A model generated the notes under the pieces. It made no database searches, was not told where the DNA came from, and saw nothing but the letters and a program-made list of their open reading frames with translations. From the NCBI GenBank assembly GCA_026388155.1, contig JAPLKI010000025.1, forward strand, positions 458,449 to 522,448: a stretch of DNA of 64,000 nucleotides. The letters run 5' to 3'. The stretch is from Elusimicrobiota bacterium. Its GTDB lineage: Bacteria > Elusimicrobiota > Elusimicrobia > Elusimicrobiales > UBA9959. Within the stretch, counting starts at the first letter, position 1. Each line of letters starts with the position of its first letter. Both the position numbers and the translations under genes were made by a program. Of this stretch, positions 51,516 through 58,521 are shown one piece after another.

Positions 51516-51708
51516 GGGAGCCGGCGGATTTTCTGCGCGCTCCTTTTAGGGTTTCAAGACCAGGGTCTGGAGAGTATCCCTCCGGGACGGCGAGGATGTT
51601 TGAGCCTGAAAGCATTGCCTTTCAGGCGAGTTCCGCAGTCGGCGGAAGACCCCGGTCTTCTTCTTACAAAACCCGGTCCCGGAGCGCGCAGAAAATCCGC
51701 CGGCTCCC
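51516..51708. mobile_element. 193-bp element with perfect 28-bp inverted ends
   Basis: The ends are exact 28-bp inverted copies (left begins GGGAGCCGGCGGATTTTCTG). The centre has further short inverted pieces (GACCAGGGTCTGG, GACCCCGGTC). It codes for no protein. It overlaps the 3' end of the KilA-N gene and provides its last residues and stop. Confidence 0.75.
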
Positions 51709-52578
51709 TATCATTTTAGGCTGCACTAAAACAGAATATTTTGCCGAACGCTCTTTTGTTCCGAGTTTTTTAAGCATCGCGGCGCCGGACAAAGACTTCA
51801 TTTGAATAATAGCCGTAGCGTTCAACTGCCGCAGCCTTTGGCTTTGCGAAAGCCCCTGCCTGATAAAGACTGAATTAATGCTTTCCAGATTTGAGAGAAC
51901 TACCAGTTGCTCAATTGTGGCACAGTCGCGGATATTTCCTGTCACACCCGGATGGGCTTCCCGCCATTGCCAGGCAGTTTTTCCAAACAAGGCCATATTA
52001 AGAATATCCGCTTCCGTGGCGTATACTTCGTTAATTTGAGATTTTGTAAGCTCCGCCGGAATAAGCGTGTCCCGGATTGCATCTGTATGAATCCTATAAT
52101 TCACTTTGGCCAGCGCCCGCTGGAAATTCCAGCCCGACTTTACACGTTCCGCCTCATCTTTTTTAAGGCGCTGGAATTCCTTTAGGAGAAAAAGTTTAAA
52201 TTCAGGGCTGACCCACGCGGCAAATTCAAACGCTATATCGCGATGCGCAAATGTGCCGCCAGTATTGCCGGGCCTGGAAATGATTCCAACAGCACCTGTG
52301 GTTTCAATCCACTTTGACGGAGAAAGCACAAATGAATTGGTTCCCGCCTTATACATAAAGGAGTCGAATTCGACCCCTTTGAAAACGGGGTTATGCAGCT
52401 TCTCCCACAATCCCAAAAACTCTATTGTGTTTTTAGAGCGCAGCCAGTTTTTAACCAAATCTTTAGGTTCTTCCGGATTCTTGTACCGCGCTATATCTGT
52501 AAGGGAGATGTAATCTTCCTCTTCTTTTGAAAAAAACACAATCTCCCGCCCCTGGACTATAACGCTTTTCTTCTTCAT
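51664..52578 (-). CDS. KilA-N domain protein
   Basis: This protein of about 304 residues has an N-terminal KilA-N DNA-binding domain (YISLTDIARYKN, DLVKNWLRSKNTIEFLGLWE, SPSKWIETTGAVGI, GTFAHRDIAFEFAAWVSPEF). A second domain is typical of the phage-antirepressor-like group. Such proteins come from phages and plasmids and occur in bacterial islands; the function is unknown. ATG 52578 has a good Shine-Dalgarno sequence (AAGGAGA). The C-terminal about 15 residues (GSRRIFCALRDRVL) come from the inverted end of the 193-bp element, which has replaced the original end. Confidence 0.85.
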   Translation of the reverse strand: MKKKSVIVQGREIVFFSKEEEDYISLTDIARYKNPEEPKDLVKNWLRSKNTIEFLGLWEKLHNPVFKGVEFDSFMYKAGTNSFVLSPSKWIETTGAVGIISRPGNTGGTFAHRDIAFEFAAWVSPEFKLFLLKEFQRLKKDEAERVKSGWNFQRALAKVNYRIHTDAIRDTLIPAELTKSQINEVYATEADILNMALFGKTAWQWREAHPGVTGNIRDCATIEQLVVLSNLESINSVFIRQGLSQSQRLRQLNATAIIQMKSLSGAAMLKKLGTKERSAKYSVLVQPKMIGSRRIFCALRDRVL

Positions 52579-52692
52579 AATATCTCCTTGCCGCACAAAT
52601 AGTATAGCAGGCCAACGCGACAAGGGTTTGTCGCGGTGGGAATGGGCCACCAGGGCGCAAAGCAGGCCGACATCGTTCGAATGCGGGTTTTT

Positions 52693-55074
52693 TTAACTTC
52701 GGATCTTGGCGTTGAAATTTTTGGACAGCTTTTCTAGGATTTCGGTCATGCGGCCGTTTATTTCGGCGTCGGTAAGCGTTTTCTCCATGGAGGAGAAAAC
52801 AAAGCGGATGGTGACACTGTGCAGATTCTCGCCTATGTTCTTGCCCTTGTAAATGTCGATAAGGTCAACGCGGGCCAGATCCTGTGTTTTTATGACCGCG
52901 CGCTCCAGCTCCGCCCACTCGTATTTTTCTTCAAGCACCACCGACAGATCGCGCCAGATGGCCGGGTAGTCCGACACCGGCCGCACCTGAGCCATTCTCT
53001 GCCAGAAATCGGTCTTGCGGGACCGGGCAAGCGCGGAAAGCTGTATTTCAAAGTAATAGATCTTTACATCCTTCAGGCCGCTGTTTATGGCGGCCATGGG
53101 ATTTATCAGGCCAAGAAAGCCCGCCGTTCCCGCGCCAAGCTTCATTTCAAGGACCGCTCCCGGCTGGAAATAGGCCGGCGCGGACTTCGGCTTTTCAAAG
53201 CGGAAACCGCTTTTACCCGAAAACGCATGATCCATAACGCCTTTAAGATGGTAGAAATCCGCGGTATCAGCGCCGCCTTTCCAGAACTGTTCCTGCGGAA
53301 AAGCGCCGAACATCAGACCAGAACAGCAAATTTCCTCTTTGCCCTGCGCGCCCGACCTTGAATAAACCGTGCCGGTCTCAAAAATGGCGGCGGAATTGCG
53401 GCCCCGGTTGATGTTGTAATCAAGAGCTTTTAAAAGCCCCGGTACGAGCGCCGGCCGCAGGAACTGAAAATCGGAAGAAAGCGGATTTTTAAGAGAAACC
53501 GCCGCTTCCTCGTTCAACAGGCAGTTGCGCAACTCTTTCAATGAGACAAAATCGTAATTATACACTTCCGAGAACCCAAGCGCGGCGAGTCTCGCGCTCA
53601 GTTCCCCCGCCGCTTCAAAGGCGGGCGTCACTGAGGCGCTCATCATTTTCATGCTGGAACGCACGGGTATGACATCATAGCCGCTGTAACGCGCCACCTC
53701 CTCGGCCAGGTCCCAGGCGGATTCAATATCGCGCCTGTAGCCCGGAGGATAGAAGGTCCAGGGCTTTTCATCCTTAATGGAGGGCGATATGGCTTTAAGA
53801 CAGGCGAAAATATCTTTTTCCGGAATTTCCGTGCCAAGAATGGCGTTTATGCGCGCGGGGTCGGCCTCAACCACCGCCGGCACGTATTTTACGGGGTTCA
53901 CGTCCGAAATCTGCTCAAGCTTCGCTCCGGGCGCTTCGGCAAGTATCAGCTGGGCCAGGCGCAGAGCCGCGTAAAGCTGAAGTTCCGGGTCGATACCGCG
54001 TTCAAAGCGATAGGAGGACTCGCTTTTGATGCCGGTTTTTTTTGAAGCGCGCCGCACACACATAGGCGAAAACCAGGCCGACTCTATAAGCACGGAGGTG
54101 GTGGTATCTGAAACGGCGCTCTGAAGCCCCCCCATAACGCCCGCAAGCGCCACCGGTTTTTCCCGGTCGGCTATCAGAAGCATTTCGGGATCAAGTTTCA
54201 GGGTTTTTCCGTCAAGAGTTTCAAGGGTTTCATCAGCCCGCGCGCGGCGTACTTTTATTTCAGGGCCGGAAAGCTTGTCCATGTCAAAGCAGTGGGTGGG
54301 CTGACCAAGCTCGTACATAACATAATTTGAAACGTCTATCAGCAGGTTGCCCTTCGGGTTAGAGCCCATGGCGGCAAGGCGCGCGGCCATCCAGGCCGGA
54401 GTTTTTACAGGCGGAAGATTTTTTATCACCACGCCCGCGTAGCGGCCGCACAGCCCGGGTTCTTCTATGGTCACCGGAGCGGGCGCCGCGGCTTTCAATT
54501 CGGGAACGGCCGGTTTTTTAAGCGGCAGACCGTAAAAGACGCAAAGCTCGCGCGCCACGGCGTAATGGGAAAGGCAGTAGGCGAGATTAGGCAGCATCTC
54601 TATGTCAAGCAGAAGGTCGGATTTTTCAAAAAGAGTTCTGGCATCGGCCCCCACGGTCGAGCTTTCAGGCAGGACCAAGATGCCGGAGCTGTCGCCCGCG
54701 AGTCCCAGTTCCGCCGCCGAGCAGATCATGCCTTCCGATTCCACGCCGCGTATTTTCGCCTTTTTAAGTTCCCCCTCCGACAGTTTAGCACCCACTCCGG
54801 CAAAAAGTATTTTCTGGCCCTCTGCGATATTTTTAGCGCCGCATACCACGCGCGTCACGCCCGAACCGTAGTCCACGTCGCAAAGCGAAAGTTTGTCGGC
54901 ATTCGGATGTTTTTCAATTTTTAGGATCCGGCCCACCGTCACGCCTTCAAAAGCGGCGCCGGTTCTAGAGACCGATTCTGTTTTCAGGCCTATGCGGCCG
55001 AGTTTTGCCTGCAAGTCTTCAGGCGCCAAAGGCGCTTCGATAAAATCAGAAAGCCAGGAATAAAGGATTTTCAT
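52693..55074 (-). CDS. pheT: Phenylalanyl-tRNA synthetase beta subunit
   Basis: This 793-residue protein has the full domain order: an EMAP/tRNA-binding fold (about 40-150, VGRILKIEKHPNADKLSLC), the B3/B4 editing domain (PCFxxD-like MYELGQPTHCFDMDKL), B5 (VRRASKKTGIKSESSYRFER), the catalytic-like core and a C-terminal FDX-ACB anticodon-binding domain (RPVSDYPAIWRDLSVVLEE). It forms the alpha2-beta2 enzyme with PheS, encoded just upstream. Confidence 0.97.
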   Translation of the reverse strand: MKILYSWLSDFIEAPLAPEDLQAKLGRIGLKTESVSRTGAAFEGVTVGRILKIEKHPNADKLSLCDVDYGSGVTRVVCGAKNIAEGQKILFAGVGAKLSEGELKKAKIRGVESEGMICSAAELGLAGDSSGILVLPESSTVGADARTLFEKSDLLLDIEMLPNLAYCLSHYAVARELCVFYGLPLKKPAVPELKAAAPAPVTIEEPGLCGRYAGVVIKNLPPVKTPAWMAARLAAMGSNPKGNLLIDVSNYVMYELGQPTHCFDMDKLSGPEIKVRRARADETLETLDGKTLKLDPEMLLIADREKPVALAGVMGGLQSAVSDTTTSVLIESAWFSPMCVRRASKKTGIKSESSYRFERGIDPELQLYAALRLAQLILAEAPGAKLEQISDVNPVKYVPAVVEADPARINAILGTEIPEKDIFACLKAISPSIKDEKPWTFYPPGYRRDIESAWDLAEEVARYSGYDVIPVRSSMKMMSASVTPAFEAAGELSARLAALGFSEVYNYDFVSLKELRNCLLNEEAAVSLKNPLSSDFQFLRPALVPGLLKALDYNINRGRNSAAIFETGTVYSRSGAQGKEEICCSGLMFGAFPQEQFWKGGADTADFYHLKGVMDHAFSGKSGFRFEKPKSAPAYFQPGAVLEMKLGAGTAGFLGLINPMAAINSGLKDVKIYYFEIQLSALARSRKTDFWQRMAQVRPVSDYPAIWRDLSVVLEEKYEWAELERAVIKTQDLARVDLIDIYKGKNIGENLHSVTIRFVFSSMEKTLTDAEINGRMTEILEKLSKNFNAKIRS

Positions 55075-55085
55075 TTCAGTACAGA

Positions 55086-55134
55086 ACCTAGAGCTTAGAA
55101 CTATTCGCCATTCGCTATTTGCTATTCACTAGAT
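55086..55134. repeat. Heptad repeat containing the pheS stop
   Basis: Units ACCTAGA, GCTTAGA, ACTATTC, GCCATTC, GCTATTT, GCTATTC fill the gap between pheS and pheT. The pheS stop codon is in the last unit. Confidence 0.8.
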
Positions 55135-56178
55135 TTGCTTTAAAATCCTCAGATCGTTCTCGTAAAACACGCGCATGTCGCTTATGCCGAAAAGCAGCAT
55201 GGCGAAGCGCTCTATGCCGGCTCCGAAAGCGAACCCGCCCCATTGGCGCGGCTCGTAGCCGGTGGCGCGCATTACGTTCGGGTGCAGTATGCCCGCGCCC
55301 AAAACTTCTATCCAGCCGGAGCCCTTGCACACCGGGCATTTGCCGCTATGCCCCTTGCAGAACACGCAGGACATTTCCACCTCGGCGCCGGGCTCGACGA
55401 ACGGGAAATAAGAGGGCATGAACCTCACTTCGACCGACGAACCGAAAAGGTCCTTTATAAAGGCGTCAACGGTCCAGCGCAGATCCGCCATGCTGACATT
55501 TTTGTCCACATAAAAACCCTCTATCTGGTGGAACGCGAAAGAGTGGCTGGCATCCACGGCTTCGGAGCGGAAAACCCGACCGGGGTGGAAAACGCGCAAG
55601 GGCGGCCTGCGGTCTTTCAAAGTGTGTATCTCGACCGTTGAGGTATGCGTGCGCAGCAGCAGATCTTTGCCGGAGCGGTCTTTCAGGTCCAGATAAAAGG
55701 TGTCCTGCATTTCACGCGCCGGATGGTCCGGCGGGAAATTAAGGGCTTCAAAATTGTAATAATCCTCCTCCATAAGGGAGGCATCGGCCATGGAAAACCC
55801 TAGTTTTATAAAGGCTTCGGTCAGGCGGTTTATGGTGACTGTGAGCGGATGCAGGCTGCCCTTCGGAAAAGGATAACCCGCCATGGTAAGGTCAAAAGCG
55901 GAGGTTTTAAGGCTTATTTTTCCGGCGCAGGTCCCGGCTTTTTTTTCGGCGAGTTTAGCGGCCATGGCGCTTTTTATTTCGTTGCCCATGGCGCCGAGGG
56001 TTTTGCGTTCTTCAATGGGAAAATCCTTCAGGTCGCGCAGCAGCAGGCTTAAGTCGCCCTTCCTTCCGAAATAAAGCAGTTCAAGCGCTTCCAGGCCTTC
56101 CGCCTTGGCTTCGGCCAAAGCAGAAAAAAAGCTGTCCCTTACAAGGGACAGCTTTCCTTTCCACTGCTCGGGGGTCAT
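55129..56178 (-). CDS. pheS: Phenylalanyl-tRNA synthetase alpha subunit
   Basis: This 349-residue class II synthetase has an N-terminal coiled coil, then motif 2 (RVFHPGRVFRSEAVDASHSF), a zinc-finger-like insertion with four cysteines (CVFCKGHSGKCPVCKGSGW) and motif 3 (GAGIERFAMLLFGISDMR). It charges tRNA-Phe with PheT. The ATG overlaps the rplT stop by one base (TAATG). Confidence 0.97.
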   Translation of the reverse strand: MTPEQWKGKLSLVRDSFFSALAEAKAEGLEALELLYFGRKGDLSLLLRDLKDFPIEERKTLGAMGNEIKSAMAAKLAEKKAGTCAGKISLKTSAFDLTMAGYPFPKGSLHPLTVTINRLTEAFIKLGFSMADASLMEEDYYNFEALNFPPDHPAREMQDTFYLDLKDRSGKDLLLRTHTSTVEIHTLKDRRPPLRVFHPGRVFRSEAVDASHSFAFHQIEGFYVDKNVSMADLRWTVDAFIKDLFGSSVEVRFMPSYFPFVEPGAEVEMSCVFCKGHSGKCPVCKGSGWIEVLGAGILHPNVMRATGYEPRQWGGFAFGAGIERFAMLLFGISDMRVFYENDLRILKQI

Positions 56179-56537
56179 TACGAACCTTTAAGGGCGGCCT
56201 TGGCAAGTTCCGCTATTTGGGTGAAAGAGTGCGGGTCCTTAATGGCTATCTCGGAGAGCATCTTCCTGTTGATGGTAATGTTGGCTTTTTTGAGGCCGTT
56301 CATGAATTTGCTGTAGGACAAACCTTCTTCGCGCACGGCGGCGTTTATCCTGGTTATCCAAAGCTGGCGGGTGGTGCCTTTTTTATCTTTGCGGTGCTCA
56401 TAAGCGGTGGTAAGGGACTTTTTAACCTGCTGTATCGCCATGCGAAGGCGGTGGCTCTTATCGCTGTAATAACCCTTGCTCAGCTTAAAAAGCCGTTTTT
56501 TTCTTTTGTGCCTTGGCACGCTGTATGTTATTCTCAT
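56178..56537 (-). CDS. rplT: 50S ribosomal protein L20
   Basis: This 119-residue protein has KRLFKLSKGYYSDKSHRLRM, RQLWITRINAAVREEGLSYS and LSEIAIKDPHSF, all typical of L20. L20 binds 23S rRNA early in assembly and represses the infC-rpmI-rplT unit in other bacteria. It is translationally coupled to pheS. Confidence 0.97.
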   Translation of the reverse strand: MRITYSVPRHKRKKRLFKLSKGYYSDKSHRLRMAIQQVKKSLTTAYEHRKDKKGTTRQLWITRINAAVREEGLSYSKFMNGLKKANITINRKMLSEIAIKDPHSFTQIAELAKAALKGS

Positions 56538-56588
56538 AAAGTTAAAGACCTTTCCGCCCGCCTTTGGCAGGAGTGTATTTCATTTCGC

Positions 56589-56792
56589 TCAATCGTAAGG
56601 AAGATAGCTCTTGAGGATCCTTCCCTCACTTGAATTTTTCTCTTCCACTTTCGCGGTCCTGAGGTTGCGGCCTCTTTTGGCCGACATCCCGACAAGCAGG
56701 TGGCGCAACCCGGCTTTCCTGTGCAGCCATTTGCCGGAAGCCGTCCGCTTAAATCTTTTCTTGGAACCGCTGTGACTTTTCATTTTAGGCAT
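56589..56792 (-). CDS. rpmI: 50S ribosomal protein L35
   Basis: This 67-residue basic protein has the L35 signature MPKMKSHSGSKKRFKRTASG, then HLLVGMSAKRGRNLRTAK. It lies between infC and rplT, the standard order. Confidence 0.97.
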   Translation of the reverse strand: MPKMKSHSGSKKRFKRTASGKWLHRKAGLRHLLVGMSAKRGRNLRTAKVEEKNSSEGRILKSYLPYD

Positions 56793-56850
56793 AGTTTTAC
56801 TCTCTCACGTTAATATTATATAAATAATGAAGCCCGTTGGGAATAGGCTA

Positions 56851-57546
56851 TCACTTCGCTGCAGGCGGATTTTGCGGCATCTGCGTCCCCGGCGCCGGAG
56901 CGGGCTTAGGGAGAACCGGAACCGTTTTTGCCGCCGGAGCGATCGGGCTCTGGGCCGGTTTCACCGTCTGCGGCGCCGCCGCTGGTTTGGCCGCCTGCGC
57001 AGCGGGAACCTGGCCCGGCTTTACGGGCTTCGCGGTAACGGGAGAAAGCATTATGCTCATTCTGTTGCCCATGAGCTGCGGCCGTCCTTCCGCCGCTCCC
57101 ACCTGGGAAAGCGTCTCTTTTACAGCGGTCAGTATTTGTTCTCCAAGGTTGCGGTGCTGGTTTTCCCTGCCGCGGAATATCACGGTAATGCGCACCTTGT
57201 TCTGCTCTTTAAGGAACGCCTCAGCGTGCCTTATTTTAGTGTTCAGATCATTTGAGGCAATGCGGGGATTCAGGCGGATTTCCTTTAAAACCCCGGCTTT
57301 CTGTTTTTTCCTGTTTTCCCTTTCCTGCTTATCTTTCTCGTAAAGATACTTGGAAAAGTCCATTATCTTGCAGACTGGGGGGTTGGCGGCCGGCGATATT
57401 TCAACCAGGTCAAGACCGGCGGCTCTGGCCATGGCGCCGGCATCCTGGATAAGTTTAATGCCGACCATGGTCCCGTCGCTGGTGATAAGACGCACCTGCG
57501 GGGACGTGATATTTCTGTTTACTCTTACTTTTTTATCGTGATACAA
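56851..57546 (-). CDS. infC: Translation initiation factor IF-3 with long tail
   Basis: This 231-residue IF-3 has an N domain (VNRNITSPQVRLITSDGTMV) and a C domain (KTKIRHAEAFLKEQNKVRIT and GRENQHRNLGEQIL-like segments), so it keeps the 30S subunit free and proofreads the start codon. The start codon is TTG, preceded by a strong AAGGAGG; no in-frame ATG exists upstream. IF-3 genes often use rare start codons for autocontrol. After the normal end (about residue 171, MSIMLSP) a Pro/Ala/Lys/Gln-rich tail of about 60 residues follows; such tails occur in some phyla. Confidence 0.95.
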   Translation of the reverse strand: MYHDKKVRVNRNITSPQVRLITSDGTMVGIKLIQDAGAMARAAGLDLVEISPAANPPVCKIMDFSKYLYEKDKQERENRKKQKAGVLKEIRLNPRIASNDLNTKIRHAEAFLKEQNKVRITVIFRGRENQHRNLGEQILTAVKETLSQVGAAEGRPQLMGNRMSIMLSPVTAKPVKPGQVPAAQAAKPAAAPQTVKPAQSPIAPAAKTVPVLPKPAPAPGTQMPQNPPAAK

Positions 57547-57565
57547 ACTTTTCCTCCTTACATTA

Positions 57566-57605
57566 GAGCTGAAGCCTGAAGCACTGAAGTGCTGAAGTTT
57601 AAGGC
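57566..57605. repeat. Heptad repeat upstream of infC
   Basis: Units GCTGAAG, CCTGAAG, CACTGAA, GTGCTGAAG are present, so two arms CACTGAAGTG-like are self-complementary. It lies just before the infC Shine-Dalgarno sequence in the leader. Confidence 0.6.
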
Positions 57606-57670
57606 AAATACTGCCTCATGGTTATATTTTACCTTTTTTGCCGGCCGGAAATGATGTTTTTAAGCGCCGT

Positions 57671-58411
57671 TTAAAACAATCTGTAGAAAACCAGGCCGAA
57701 CCATTCATTTAAGGCTTTGGCCGGCTTACCGGAACCGGGCAGGTAATCATTGAAATGATATTTCCGCCCCTGCCTCGACTGACGCGCCACGGGAAGCGGA
57801 ACTATCTGAGCGAAACCGGCTTTTTTGAAAAGGAAAACCGCGCGGCGCATATGATAGGCCGAGGTTAAAAGCAGTATTTTTTTATAACCCTTTTCATCGC
57901 AGATCTTTTTTGAAAAAAGCGCGTTTTCGCGGGTATCGCGGGAACTCTCCTCGGTAAACACGGCCCCCGGAGGCACGCCCGACTCCACAAGGTAAAGTTT
58001 GTCCGCCGCGGCCTCTGAGCCGCTGGAAAACGGTGCACCGCCGGAAACCAGCAGGGGCAGATGTGTTTTACGGTAAACCTCGGCCGCCGCGCTCATACGC
58101 GCGAGGCTTGAGGGCAAAAGTCTTTCTCCAGTTGAAACAGCGGGGGAATTGTCATAAATACCGCCGCCCAAAACGACCACCGCGTCGGCCTTTAAATCGG
58201 TTGGAACAGTATAAGCGTTTTCAAGCCCGGCAAAACACAGATCCTCAAAAGGCGCGCTTGAACAAAGCCACATCAGCCCCGCAAGCGCAAAACAAGCCCA
58301 TGCCGCGCGCCTTGTTCTCTTAAACTGCGCGACGCCCAAAACAGCTACAGCGACAACAAAAATACCCGGCGGCAGTAAAAACGGAGTTATGAGCTTTTTA
58401 ATAAAAAACAT
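57671..58411 (-). CDS. ElyC/SanA/YdcF family (DUF218) membrane protein
   Basis: This 246-residue protein has two N-terminal transmembrane helices and then a periplasmic DUF218 domain: VVVLGGGIYDNSPAVSTGERL, LPLLVSGGAPFSSG, EESSRDTRENALFSKKI, ILLLTSAYHMRRAVFLFKKA. ElyC in E. coli affects undecaprenyl-phosphate carrier use and peptidoglycan synthesis; that role is plausible here but not shown. The start is ATG 58411. Confidence 0.85.
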   Translation of the reverse strand: MFFIKKLITPFLLPPGIFVVAVAVLGVAQFKRTRRAAWACFALAGLMWLCSSAPFEDLCFAGLENAYTVPTDLKADAVVVLGGGIYDNSPAVSTGERLLPSSLARMSAAAEVYRKTHLPLLVSGGAPFSSGSEAAADKLYLVESGVPPGAVFTEESSRDTRENALFSKKICDEKGYKKILLLTSAYHMRRAVFLFKKAGFAQIVPLPVARQSRQGRKYHFNDYLPGSGKPAKALNEWFGLVFYRLF

Positions 58412-58433
58412 ATCTGTGATTTTCGCAACTCCA

Positions 58434-58507
58434 CAGGTAGCCAGGAGTCAGAATTCAGTAGTCAGAATTCTGAATTCTGGCTACTGTATCCTGTCTACCT
58501 GAGTAGC
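58434..58507. repeat. Heptad-repeat hairpin
   Basis: Units AGCCAGG, AGTCAGA, ATTCAGT, AGTCAGA face ATTCTGA, ATTCTGG, and CAGGTAG faces CTACCTG. CAGAATTCTGAATTCTG-like words are palindromic. It is closely related in words to the repeat at 60952-61036. Confidence 0.8.
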
Positions 58508-58521
58508 AAGAAATTTTCGGA

